Of a stretch of DNA of 64,000 nucleotides, positions 1-13,900 are shown in pieces. Position 1 is the first letter of the stretch. Every line of letters starts with the position of its first letter. The position numbers and the translations under genes were made by a program. Origin of the DNA: Euwallacea fornicatus (lineage: Eukaryota; Arthropoda; Insecta; Coleoptera; Curculionidae). Where the stretch lies: assembly GCF_040115645.1 (NCBI RefSeq), contig NC_089544.1, forward strand, positions 558,001 through 622,000. Reading direction: 5' to 3'. The notes beneath the pieces are model-generated. The model was not told the origin of the DNA and ran no database searches. It was given only the letters and a program-made list of their open reading frames with translations.

Positions 1-106
1 CTTTGAGTAACTTTTCGAAACGAGATCCTCCCCTTTAGGCGAATGTCAGCTGTAATAAACACCTACCTTCCAATTAATATGTTTTATTTCTCCTTCCGTT
101 CTGCAG

Positions 107-1620
107 TACTGTGAAACCGTTAATAATTACGTCCGCTGTAGATAATCCCCTTTCCAAAGTAGTTTGCAGTAACCCTTATCCAACAATGATTTTCTTTGTT
201 ATGCAAGGCCTTCTAGGTAGCTACGCTGGCATCGTGAAAGGAAACCCCTCGGGCCGAATGTCAGGTACTGGTCAGTATAATATTTCTAACCATTTTTATA
301 CGTATTAGGAACTTTCATTTTTTTTTGCTTTGGTCATCTTAGGACGGGAGCTATTCGTTATTTAAATGCAGCTATTTCTCGTTCACCATTTTGTGACGAA
401 ACGTTCGTTAACGCTCAAATTTTGCGCATATCTGCATTCAAATGGGATACGTAACGTTTACAAGATGATCTCTTTACTCCATAATGAAACTTACTCCTTC
501 CTGTTAAGGTAAAATTGTTAGCATGAGGTGGTATGCATATCCATGCTACTTCAGTCTGATGCGAAGGTACCACACTGTTTATTTACAAGACGATTTGTTT
601 AGATAACGCTTCGATTTTTTGCTTATTAGTATGCTTCACTAACCAATAATGTCAACGAGTTTCAAATGCCTTTCTGTAAGGCTTGTTTATGCTAATGAAT
701 ATTGACACGTTTATGCATACTAATTTTCCTGAAGTTTTTGCCTTCTCTTAAGTTAACACAAATGTGTATGCATAATCGCACCTAATGGTCACTTAGATAG
801 GTTTTTCGCCCCCCTGAATTTATTCATCCAGCGCCAACATCATCCATTTTGGCCCTTATGTTGTCTAATGTTGCATTTCTTTCGTTTCAGTTATAGCGAA
901 TGATTGATTTTACTGACGCCGATGGTGTCTTTTCCAGGTCTTTTAATAATTTCCGTTGTAAAGTGTTCTATCGCGTTCTTGGATAATGCCCGATTTACGA
1001 ATAAAAATAAAAAATTAACAGACAAAATGAAGGAGCATTTAATCTGTGGATCGTTGCAGAGGTATTATGCCAAACTGTACCTCATAAATCAACGAAGTTC
1101 TCGACCGGTTCGAGATGAAGAGCTCCACAAATACGTTTAGAAACTATGAAAGATATTCTTCACCCACTTAATAATAATAAATTAAAAACAGTCACTTAGT
1201 ACCGACGAGTTCGCATACACAGGGTCCGACATCTGAACGAACAGCATGAGGATCTGGGGAACCGCAAGAGGTACAAAAGCGGTGGAATAGCAAAAAAAGC
1301 TGCGCGTTTTGAAGCTCAATTAAATTAACCGACTTTACGTCTGTTACTGTTCCTAAGATCTCCGTGCCGTCGATTCTTATGTGGGAGATCGAGGAAAACG
1401 TATGCGCTCATTCGGTCCATGCAACATTTCGCAACAATCATCATCGATCACTTCGAATCTGAACGATAAATCGTCACATCACTGACCAACTTTTCAAACT
1501 GCAGAGTCGGAAAAACTGCGGGAAATGGCCCAAGCCACTGAAGCTCCTCCACCGGACGGTTTTCACCTGACAGACGACCAGGAGTACCCCCCTTTAACTC
1601 AAAATAGCGACTTGGATTAA
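107..1620 (+). CDS. Unrecognised membrane-protein-like gene, 3' part, two alternative last exons
   Basis: An internal exon is proposed at 107-264: a pyrimidine-rich acceptor ends at 106, and a GT donor follows 264. It encodes about 52 residues with one hydrophobic stretch (around YPTMIFFVMQGLLGSYAGI) likely to be a membrane segment. It ends in phase 1. Two downstream segments with acceptors fit that phase: 1505-1620 (acidic, proline-containing tail, stop at 1618-1620) and 938-1140 (basic tail ending at a TAG). The first reads more like a real C-terminus. Upstream exons lie outside the window. I do not recognise the family. The model rests only on splice signals and an open frame, so a chance match is possible. 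Confidence 0.35.
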
Positions 1621-4600
1621 TGACTAAATCCTAGACAATGTCATATTACGCATTCTCGGTATATTTTAGAGTCTGGTCGTCAAATTGATGTTTCATTGTC
1701 CAGGGGGCATTTGCATATGTATTTCCCATGTTTATATAGGGTGGTCACTTACAATGCTCGCCGTTCGGATCGAGGAAAGGGGACCAGTTACACGGTGTTA
1801 CGCTTCAATAGGCAAAAATGTGATGACGATAGAATGTCGCTTTGTGCGTTCTTAAAAGGTGCAATTTAACCGACTTTGTAACTGGCACCTGGCCGAAGAT
1901 CCTGGTTAGGAGCATTGCAATAACGTTCGCCCTAAGTAGTATAAATGCGAATGGCGTAAATGCATTGGAATCAAAATAGTAACAGGTTCAGCCGATCAGA
2001 CGAGCCCTATCAGAATGAATGTGTTTGCGCTTCCTGCAAGTGCGCAACATAACGCCTTCACTCTTCTGATGTGTTCCTGAGTATGTAGGTAACGCGAGGG
2101 GGACGTTATTTTTGGATCCAAATTCCGCCAATCAGACGGACCTAAACCATTAGAAATATCAATTTGACGATTTTTCATTAAAATATTTTTAGCAGCGTTT
2201 AAAGGTTTTTGTAAAATTGAAAGCGACTTAAATGTGCGATTTTCATTTATGGCGGATTAGTTCTGTTTTGCTGAAAAGCTCTTCAAATGTTGATCCGAAC
2301 AGGATAAACAGCAAAATAAAAATTAAAAAAAAAATGATGCTCTGAAAAGTTAAAATTACACATATCAAAGAAATAAGAATCTATAGGCATAATTGGTTTT
2401 TTATTTATAATTACTTAGTGAAATAATTGAATTAGTGTTGCGGTGTCAAGAAGCGCACTCGTGCTTAGTATTAAATATTTAAGTAGACTTAAAAAGTGGT
2501 AAAACCTATGTCGGAAAAAACCCTTCGGATTAAGTCTAATGGAAGTTGGTCGCACTATCTCGTCGAGTGCCACTATCTCTGTTCTTTCCAAAAAAATAGG
2601 GACGTCACAGTCGAACGGCAATACGATGGAACCGGTCTAAAGTAATTATAAAAAATGTTGCTCTTTTTGGAAGCGTTGCGATGCTTTGCCATAATATTTT
2701 GCGCGGATTTCAGGGGAGGCACGACATATTCGACGGTCTACATTATCAAAAATTAGATTGAATTCATCGATACGTTGGTCATTTTACTTCAACACGTTGA
2801 AAAACATCCAAGCGAAATGCTCTAAAACTAATGCCAGTTCGTTGGTGTACAGGGAAAGTGCACCTCATATTTTCGGGTATAGTCCTTCGACGTAGCATAA
2901 TGTAATTTGTAAGTTTATAGCGCCTCCACTATTCAATGGGAATTTATAAGCCATTCATGATTGAACTGTGTTGGAGTTGACCAAACTGGGCGCGCATAGA
3001 GTCCTTAAAGGTGATTGTGTTTTGTAAATAATAATTTTCGTTAAGTGATGTAAATTTGATTATAATTTAGAGAATGCAGCATAATGTTTTTTTTTTGTAC
3101 AAGCGTGTATTGGTAACAAATGAGAAATATATGTGTTGCTTTGTCAAGTTCTAGTTTCAATTCATGGCCGAGGCACAACATCGGTTAATAGATTTTCCGC
3201 AACGGTTCGATAATAAAAAAAAGGGCACTTTATTAAAAACCCAGTGTTATGTGAGAGAGACTACCAGCATATAGCTATCCCTGATTTACCGTTACTAACG
3301 ACTACAATTGTGTTATTAATACATATTGTACAGTTATCTTCCTTCTATTAACGGTTGCAACGATTCTCCCATATTTTAGACAGAAGAAAACGTGTGTAAA
3401 GTTTATTAAACATCTTACACACCCGACACGTGTACAAGTAAGCGACAGCCGAATTCGCTCACATTCATGATGTTTTTTAAATTTTTTATCAAATGTTTAT
3501 TTTTTTATGGTTTTTGATACAATATCACCTAAACAATCATTAATTATATATATATTTGGTATTTTTATCACGAAGGAATTCTTCGAAAGCACACGTGACA
3601 TGGTGATGATTGAGTAACCAGTTAGAAATGTATTCGTTTAGGGCGACAAATTTATTTAAGCAAGTTGCTCTGTTCTACACATCCACATTTAGATTCCTTC
3701 TTCATTCCTTCAACTTTTTGGTATCTCTAAACCCTCTTTTTTAGAAAATTTAAATTTTGCTGTAGTGAGGTTTTTCATCTGAAAAGCTACATCCACCCTC
3801 GTATTAAGGTATACTGTTTGCGAATTAACGAGGAGAGCCGCACGCAGTCTGTCTCCCTCACATGATCTATCGTCTTATTACCTTTCGTTTGAACCCGTTA
3901 AAACTCTATGTGCATAACAGCGAAAATGTGTGTGTCCGTACAAATATACACAAATCGGTAAAAATCCAACTTAACAAAAGTTGGCCCGCATTTAGATTTT
4001 TGGAAGCCCGATTCAAGAACTATCAGGAGATAAGTATACCCCCTCGCACTTCTGTATTCCTGATGCCAAATGTTAACGAATTTGCGCATGCCGTAAATTG
4101 ATTTGCCCAAGAACTACCACGAGCTAAATATACTTCCTCGCCAAACTTTAAATAATAATAAATAACCAGAGCATTTTAAAAAATTTATTCACTTCACCAT
4201 TCAATAATATAAGTTAAAATAAACCGTCTTATATCTACACGAAAGAATAGTGGTTGTATATTATGTATTTACAGCAATAAATACAAACCATATTAGGAAT
4301 TAGCATTATAGCATTATTTCACTTAATTTAGAGAAAAAATTCATTCCAAGGTTACGTTTCACCTCAAAACAAATATTTATTATAAAAACTTCTCAGCCTT
4401 AAAACTTTGAGCTTGGACCTGAACTTACAATAATGTTACTTGTAAGTCTCTAAAGACGTTCCAGTCCCTGCTGCCAATGAATGACGAAGTAAAGTGGTTG
4501 CAGCCGAGTTAACAAGCTCCCATTTGGATGATCGACTAAGCGACTTTTCTATAATAAATATTCGCTCGCTGGTATTATCTTGTGCTATATTTAAAATTAT

Positions 4601-4945
4601 AAACAGGCTAAATTCTAAAACACGGTATTAATACCGCACGTGTGCTGGAACAGAAATAATATCACCTACAAGTAAGTTTAAGTGGAGATACCAAAAAGCT
4701 ACCCTTCCAGGGCGGATTAAAGCTTTTTTTTTAACGTTCAGGTAATTCTGAGCTTCGATTTCAAAGTAGCAGTGGGGATTGTTACCAAAAACGGGCTGCA
4801 GATTGAAACAAGATAAAAACGTGGGATATCTTTTAAGCCAGGTCTTCGCCCAACACACGCAACGACTAAATAATAATTTATTACAAATCACATAAATCGA
4901 AAAAAAAATTATCATAAGTTGTAACAAATAAAACAACAAAATACC
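1621..4945. other. Intergenic region, no gene seen
   Basis: AT-rich sequence between the left-edge + strand gene and the 3' end of Npl4. Only short, composition-poor open frames are present on either strand, and none resembles a known family or is bounded by convincing splice sites. No repeat structure was recognised by eye. Confidence 0.5.
4877..4882 (-). terminator. Poly(A) signal of Npl4
   Basis: An AATAAA hexamer on the minus strand about 64 bases downstream of the Npl4 stop codon, the usual position for 3' end formation. Confidence 0.5.
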
Positions 4946-7900
4946 TTAAGACTGATTACGCGGTAAATTGCACATCGCGCATGCTTGAGACTCGGATTCG
5001 TTGATATAGGTGCAGAAATGGCAAGGCCACTTAGGACCTCCACGCGGTGTTGCCGGATTTCCTGAAGTCATGCTGCCTGATGCTACACTTCCGGGCCTGA
5101 AAACGACAATAAAATTGCCAAAAAATCTAAGATCGGAAAATTGGATTGCCTCCTTCGGTCGGACCTTATAGCCCTTGGCTAGTAAGTGCTAATATTTTCA
5201 GATCGGTTGAAACGTGCTACGAAAACCTACCTAGACGGCGGTGGCGAACTGGCGGCGATCAATTGCTCCAGAGTGGCCCATTGCTCCGATCGGGACCACT
5301 CGGTGGCGGCAGATTTGTCCTTTTTTTTCAACGCCTCTAGCAACGGCGCTAAGTAATCCTTCATCGGTAACATATCCATGGTGGCGATGTATATCAGAAG
5401 GTGAAAATCGTCAATCGCTTCGTAAAATTCATCAAATGCAAACTGCTGGAGGTACGTAGCTAATGCGTTGAAATCCTAGTAAGAGGAGCGCGTGAGGAGA
5501 AGAGGTGAAACAATTATTCGGTACAAAGTATTACAGGGGGTCTCATTCAAGCATTTCGCGTTTGCATTGGCGTTTGGATAAGCATTCCCTTTCCTAACTG
5601 TTCGGAAATGAGACTGCATTTCCCAACAGCGAAGTACTATTTGTCGAACTGTAAATACTGAATCTCTTTCGTTCTCCGCGAATTGAGAAAAACGAGAGCA
5701 ACTCCGGAGAGGCCGTTGTGCCCGATGTTCTCGCTTCTCGTTTTCAGTACGAGATAGAGGCAAAGGGGCTGTACGGATTATTACCTGAATGTGCCCATCA
5801 ACAAACCGATTCTCTACGGGGAATGGTTGTTTGGAAGGGTCTGGGTTGAATGTGTATGAAGGAGTGACAGGCGTTGAGGCTGGAACATCGACGAGGAGAT
5901 ATTCAACAGGCAGTGGTCTGGCTAACTTTGAGACTTCGTTGCCATAGGAATCTTTTTCCTGGAAAAGGAAACGTTGTGTAATTTTCTAACAGTAAACACC
6001 AGTAAAAGTCGATATGAAACGCAGAAAGGAGCCAGTGGAATTTTGATAAAGCGACGACGACGAACATAACGCATCCTCGGTGTTACAGGCATGACCGTGG
6101 CCTTGCCGTTCCCCCTGCGGTGCTCCGTCGTTTGGCGCCGCACATGACTGATATTATATAGATTACTTAATAGTTAATTTGTTAAAATAAGCGACCGATT
6201 ACGGCAGATGTCGCTAAAGTCCGTGGATAACACGTTACGTACAAATCAATAGCGCGAAAAAGACAACAAAGACGGCGCGAGCGTTCGAAATTAATCCAGC
6301 GACGGCGCAGAAATCATGCTGGCGAGTACGTGCGTAGCACAGTGGTGGTGTCGATGAGATCACGGGCAAAAAACAATGTGTTTACATTAGGCGCATACCG
6401 GGGGCTTGTTTTTTTCCAGGCTCCGTCGCGCTTCGACATCTTGTTTTGAATGCGATTTCGTTAAGATCAAATAAACCGATCGGCAAGAAAAATTCCCTAA
6501 AAAAAAAAAGAAAGAAAAAATAGAAATTCTCGAGGACGCGCGAGGCGCTCGCAGCGATGTGACGTCACAAATCGTATGATCAACTTTAGTCGAGCGGCGT
6601 GACGCGACACAGTTTGGGGATTATGGGAGACATTTGGCTTTTTCGGATTTACAATTTCCTTTTATTGGTTGATTATTCGTCCAGGGTTTGTCCTAAAAAC
6701 GGGAGAGAATGGAGATAAGCAGATCGCTTTTGTGGAGGATTTGGGCATTTTTCCGCGCTGACATGAACCGAATACCTCACGCCGCGATGTGACGTGGCGT
6801 TTTCCAGAATCCACTAGAGCCGGGAGACTAGAACAAGTTGCCAGGGGCGATGCCAAAGGAGGTCAGATTTTGCCATTTTTTTACTCCACGAAAACTTAAT
6901 TGGTCAGCTCAATCAGTGGGTTTAAAAAGTTTACCGCCACTGACCGACACGCAGGCTGGGAAGGGGGATTCCCCGAGTCGCCAATTAGGCAAAGGGGCTT
7001 ACTTTCGAAGCCGACCGTGGAAATCGAGTTCTTATTGAAATATGGTCCGCAAAGGTGCTGGTTTCGACATATGGAGTGTTAGAAAATAAAGTTTCTTTTC
7101 GGCTTTTTGACGACATCTCAGGAACCCGTCGAGGAACCGAACTGGGCTCGTGCGCACATATCATCAATGGTATCAGCTACTTTCGAGTGGATTTTCAGAC
7201 TTTCGTGGGGGCTTCGCGGCCAATTTCTGGCCGCTGGAACAACTGGCATGCGGCCTGCTTCAGAGCACTTGACCGAGAGCTGGTGTAGAAACCATTGGCG
7301 GTTTAAAGTGTGGTTTCGAAATACTAGGTGACGCAGTGGCGTAGAAACTAGGGGCGAAAAGCCTCACATAAACACCGAAATCTCCGCCAATAGCGTATGA
7401 AAAAAAATGAATTAGCGCTCGAAAGTAGCTAACACTGATGATAATACGTGGGCAGAAGCTCAGTCCAGTCCCTCGGACAGTTCTTGAGATGGTGCAAAAA
7501 AATTGCGGGCCCATGTTAATGAGGACACTTTCTCTCACGGTGCACCGAGCAAACACCCTTCACGTGCGGATAGATGTCTTGAAGCGCCCCGTGCAACAGA
7601 CTTCCGCTGTGCAAAGGGATGAAACGAGGGAAAAAATTGTGGATATTTCAATTTTACCCGCTAACCCGGCAATTTGGGTTATTGCATTTTCGGGGAAAAA
7701 TATTTTCGTTTTGGTCGAAAACCGAACGTGGTTCCGGGTTGTCTGAAGTGTTTTCAAACGTGCAGTAGTGGCCAAAAGAAGATGGACGAACTGAATTTTT
7801 CAGTTAAATCGTGCATATGCTAATTGCCGCAAAGCTCGTTGTAAAAAAATAACAATAAAGAAATGTTGATAAAGTTGCTTTATTGTAAATAAAAAAATAT

Positions 7901-10900
7901 ATATCTTTGGAGTTTGCCTGGTCAAAAGTAGATGCACGCGGTGAGAACGGCTGAATTTACATTAACTTATTAAGGTATAGGAAAAACGCTAGTGCAATTT
8001 GCACTCGGTTTACAGTTTACAACGCACCTCGCGGTGTAAAAGTGTCCGCCGATCTAAAGGAGCGAGCCGTTAAAGCTTTTAATGAGGGCGAACTGCAAGT
8101 GCAAATTACCCGCAGGTTCGGTGTTAAAAAGGGCACTATTTGGACTATAACGAGAAGACATCAAAGGACTGGACCAATTAACCCGAAACTAAAAACTGAA
8201 CGACCAAGAAAGCTAAACAAAAGAGATGTGCGGAAGATAAAGACCGTTAGTTCGAAAAATCCATTCCTGTCCTCTGAGAAAGTCCGATCTGAGCGGGAAC
8301 TTTTCGGAGTTCCTACGTCTTCGAGGTCTGTAGAACGGAGATTGCTCGAATAGAAATTAATTGCACGGGGGCCAGCAAGAGAAAAACACTTTTCAACGAG
8401 AGAAAAAAATCTGGAGGGCCGAACGGAATCCGCTAGACAACATGTTCACTGGTTGAAACGAGTTCGCTGAAGCGACGAGTCCAAGTTCAATTTGTTTGAT
8501 TCCGATCCGAGACGTTCCACTGGTCAGCCATTGAGCCCCAAACGCCCCAGACCCGCGGCTAAGCACGGGGGGAGGATCGGGAACGACGTGTGGATGTTTC
8601 GGCGATTTTGGTACTGGCCCGCCACATAGAATAAACGGGATCGATCGACGGACGTGGGCATAATTCAGGACGTTACGTCACCTTACTCTGAAGACAATTC
8701 GACGTTAATATTCCACTTTAGACCCGACAAGCATTGCTCGGAGTTAGTTGAACGAATTGTCGAAGAGGAAAAAGTGCCGACTGCGCAGCGGCCTTCCCAC
8801 CGGCCCGGTCTGAACCCCATAGAAAACCCGTGGCAGATCGTTGGTCGGGGATTGAGTTACGGACGAAAGTCATTCAAACTGCCACGGGCTACTTGGAGTG
8901 ATACCGGAAAAATGGGAAGATGCTGATCCAGGGATGTTAAACAAATTGATCGGATCAATGCCGCGGAGTCGGTGACGGGCGTTAGCGGTTTCGGCGAAGC
9001 TCCCGGTTGATTGTTAAAATAATTTTAAGCCGTTACGTTTCCGTTTCTACTTTCCGATCGGTCCGCCCACTTTCCACCAGGTAGAGAAACTCCAAAGATT
9101 TATTTTATTATTGTTATTATTATTATTTATTTTTTCTTTACTAGCAACGAAGCAACTTTACCAAACGTTTGTTGTTGTTGTTGTTGTTTAAAACGCGTTT
9201 TGCGACAGATAACGCACGCGCACGAGACGCAGATCGACCAACGCGCGCACAGACTTAGTCGAAACAGCCCTCGGGTCCGTCTACTTCGGCGAGGGCGCGT
9301 GCTCGCCTCATCGAGCACACCACCCGTGGTTCGAAAAAAGATCGCGCCGGGGCCCATTTGTCGGCCACATTTTTTTTTTTGGGGTGGGGGGTCGGCTCCC
9401 GGCAGCCCCCGGCCGCGGACCTGGACCACCCTGTACGGGCTTCTTACCATCCAGGACTCCAGTGCGATTCCACGCACATTTCGTGATACGGCTGACGAAA
9501 CGGACCACTGTGCGGCGCGCCGCTTCTAAGCTAACTGTAAACTTGGCTCGACGGACCAGTCGTTAACATGATGTGGCACATCGCGTAGCGGCCACTAATA
9601 ATTTTAAGTTTTTTCGTATTAATGCCGATATCGTCGGCATCAAACAATTATTATGTAATGTACACGTCGAAAAGTACACGCATGATTCGCCGTTTTCGTT
9701 CCGGACCGCAAACCAAGTACAAAATATCCGTAAAACCCAAATCCGTTTGCCGAACCACTGTTTTTTTTATATTAAAAACGACCAAATAATTACTGCATCG
9801 CTTTTATCGGAAATATACCAAAGGCTGTGTAACACATCGTATAGTTTTAAAACGGTAAGACCATTTTAACAGGCCGGACACGAAGATTTCGCACCAAATA
9901 GTGGAAAACAAGCGCGTGTACACAGGAATGTTTTGATGTGATGTAAGACGCAAAAGCCACTTGTTTGACTATTTCTACCTGTTTTAATTTTTGCCGCCAA
10001 CTGTTACTCTGTGTTATTGATTCGTCGGGCCACCCCACACCCATGGGTGTCCCCATCGGGTCAATCCCCCCCCCCTCCAGCACACCCACCCCCCGCACGA
10101 ATTCGGAAAGGTCGGAGGTACCTTACCGCATTGGTGCCAGTGCGGCAATGTGCCCCCCTCGCCTCGCCGCCGCGGCGAGTTTTAAACGGCGAGACTCGCG
10201 AGTGATGTCCGGCAATGTCTCGTACAACCAGGATGGACGGGACGGCCGTATCGCACGAGGAAGAAGTGTCGAGCATGACGCCGAAGGCGGAGTGCCCCAT
10301 CGGGCGAGAGCGATACGGACGGTCTACCCCAGTTGTGCGGAGCATGATTTTTCTAATACCTGTAATTAAGACGGGGCAAGAACGTCCGGCCGGCGGGCCC
10401 CGGAGGGCCCGCCGGCCGGACGTCTAATGTTCGGTTCGCCAAGTGCCACCCCCACACAGTGCAACAATACAATTACGTAGCAGAGGTTTGTAATCGGCAC
10501 GAGTGCGTTATTTGCGTATCGGCTGTGCATCGTTTAGCAATTTCTCGTCGTCCCACCGCTGCCGTTTTACGACTGGTGGCAGGAAAGTGTCCCCGGAATG
10601 AAAATGTAAATAAACGATTCCGTGAAATTCGCCCGGCAAAATTGCGAATTCGGAAAATGTCGGGGTGGTGCATTGCCCACGACCGAAAATTGATAACCTG
10701 CATACAAGGTGTTTCCGAAGAGATGGTGTAAATTGAACGGCCGAGTCCCGCGTCGAGTTCGAGACGAGAAGTTCGCACGAAGACACGGCCGGAAACGCTT
10801 CGGCTTCGCCCCGCAGGGCGTTAAAAGGCGCCTTTTTTCCGTTTGTCTTTAACTCCCTGTGCATTTTTTTTATCAAAACTTCCGAAAATTTTCACGTATA

Positions 10901-13900
10901 ACACGCCGAGCGTTTGCCACGAACGGAAACTTTCGCACGTCCGCTTCAGCCACGGGGCGCTGCGGCCCGACGGGTCTTGAGCTCTCACTTATCGCATTTT
11001 TTCCTGTCAATATTTTAAATATTTTAAGTCAATTTCCGAGATCCGCGTCGGGCCTTCCCACCTTTCGGCCCCTCGCAAAGTCTCGCCTCAACTGATGGTT
11101 CGAGGTAACAATCACGGGGGTGTTCGCACCACTCAATCCAAACGATGAAACAGCCCTCAGCGCAGTTGGCCGTGATTTTTTGCTGCATTTGTTTGCCGTC
11201 AGGTTTGACAGCTGTCAGCTGTCTGAAACTGTCAAAAAAAAAAAACCAACGGTTTCGTTTGTAAAAACACAGAAATATTTTTTTAACACCCTGTAGATCG
11301 GAGCCGAAGCCCCGCGGGACGCGTCTTTACCTGAGCTTTTCGCGTTAAATTTCGCTCAGGACTACCCCATTAAATTTTTTACCGCCCATTCAGAAACACC
11401 CCGCACACGTCGGATTCTTAGCTGCCGCCGTCCGCTAAGAACCGTTAAATGTGGATATTAATACGCGATTTGTCGATTTAATGCCTCGGAGGTTAATTTG
11501 AACGGGAGAATCGCATCTGGGGATGAAACCGATTTGCATTTGCTTAATGGCGATCGCCTACGCCTAAGTAGGCGACAAACGGCAACTTTCGGCAGGGGAT
11601 GGCGGATCGGCCTGACCTTTGGCCGCCCAAAGGCCGTCGAATGTATTAATACTTTTTGATTGTTGTTCCCACACGCGCAGTCCACCTCGCCTCGCTCTGC
11701 TCCTCGTTGCGCGCTCTAAAGATGCTCATGTTTATGTGCGTTAACGTATTCGCTATTCTTTGTTGCTCAAGTTTCGTATTAATTGCCATAAATTAAAAAA
11801 ATAATTATTTCCTACATATTTTTGCCCATTACTAATGCCGCAGATAATAAATTATGCACAAAATTTAATTTTAAAAAATGTAGAAATCTTGTTATGATAA
11901 TTGTCGAACCGGAAAGGGAGTTCTTGGGGAGTTTTCGCAAGGCGGATCGTTCAAAAAAAGTGAGGTTAAGAAGGGCACGTAGGGGGCAACCGGACTAGTT
12001 CGATACCTCGCGGGTTATCACCGCCACCATTTTCACAGCGTTGTTTACACGCATATATTTGCAAATCGCTCGGTTTAAATATCGTTGCAACAATTAAAAA
12101 CACGTGAGTTGTCATTTCTTAAATGACCTGAAATTATGTAAGGTGTCCATGCGCCGTTGGTTTTTCTATTAATATTAAAGCGATCGTAGGTAGTACGGTT
12201 TAATATGGTTGTAATTCACAGGCTGAAAACAAAGATCGAAGGTTAGGAACGAACTAGGGGCAGAGGTGTCCACTGACCAGGCGAGATCCTTTTAATGATA
12301 GCACATGCATAGGGGGTGTGCACACGGGATGCGCATGCGGGGTGTTCTCTAATAACAGGTCGGAGGTTCAGCGGGCGAAGCTGCGAGTGGTTTTAAGGAA
12401 AAAGTTCATATCGACGTGGGTCGGTTCTTGCTCCCTGTGAGATGAACAATATGAATTTTTCTCTTAAGTTTTTGTCCTGATGAGTCCCTCCAGTGCTAAA
12501 TATTTTTATGAAATGGGACATGAAATAAGTGTGAAGACACACATTTTAAGGGACAAACGACGTTTGCACCTTCGCCAGCGGCTTCCCCATTGACGCGACC
12601 CTGGAAATTTGAAATGGGAAATGTGAAAGCCCACTGGGCTCTTTTAACAAAAATAATTCCCCACATGTCCCATATTTCCGCGCGGAAAGGTCTCACCAAT
12701 ACCTTTCACGACGTTAACCATTTTCCATGGTCGCGGAAGTGGAAAGTCCGAACGCTCTGCCTCGGAAAAAATTATTTTTCAAACTAATTTTGGGAGATGG
12801 CGACGGCAAGCGCCATGGTCCAGATTCGAAACGGCAACAATCCGCATGCGCAGAAACGACATTACTTTCCGATCTGCCTTACACAATCGCTTGTGAACAA
12901 ACGGATCGAAACTGTTTGTTTACATGTCAGTTACCATGGCGTAGACAACGAGTTTACGACCAGAGGGCTTTTTCGCAGTTTTAAGGCGCGTTGCCCATGG
13001 CAAAGGACCGTCAAGGTATCACCCCAAGACCCGTAAAATGAAAATACCGTCCGTCAGTTCCTTTCGGGCCATCTTCAATCAGATATCTAGGCATGGGCTG
13101 TTCATGCGTAAAACGTTGCACGTACCATGTGCCGGAATTGTGCCCTTGGTCGAATCGAACCTTAAAGTTTCGCTTGTAGGCGCCCTTTCGGCCCTTAGAG
13201 AACAACGAGGCTGCCCACAAAAATAGTAGAAACGGCATTTTTTAGCCATTTTTTTTTTCGAGAGAAAGATTGGTGGTGGGGAAAAGCTTTTTTTTCGATC
13301 TTCGGGAACAACCGAGCGCGCTCGCAAAGACCGTCCCTTCTGAGATCATCGCCATTTCGGGAGCCACGCGACTTCCGAGCTTTGAGATGACCGCGCACGT
13401 ATAAACACGTTTTCACCAGTGTCAAATTGATTTTGATGAAGTTGATAAAAAACATAGTCTCGGATCTTCAGTGATTAGATTCGTGCCACTCCACCTTTTA
13501 AATAACTAAATTGTTTCAATTTAAATTTAATAATCGACTCGTCTAATTCCCGCTTTGGGACGACGAGACGTTGGTCATTTTTTTAAACAATAAATGGCAA
13601 AAGTGCCGGTCCACGAGGAAAGAAATAATTTCGCTTAAAGGAAAACGCGGGCCGATCCGAAAACATACAATTCATATTTTCATGGAAAGTATCGACTTAA
13701 CAAGGAGCAGGCGACATATTTTCAGACACAGATGGGTTGGGAATAAACACATAAATACAGGGTCTAACGTGTCATCATGGAGATATTTCAGGCGGCGACA
13801 GTACTCCGCGAAACAATAAAAGATGCTAATAAACCCATGGTCAGCGAACGCACCGCGGTCGATGTACAGGGTGGCAAAGTTACACACATTTTTTTTTTTT

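Noticed and set aside
9127..9477. Minus-strand frame with a run of glutamines
   Set aside because: The run is the reading of a GTT microsatellite; the rest has no domain or splice support.
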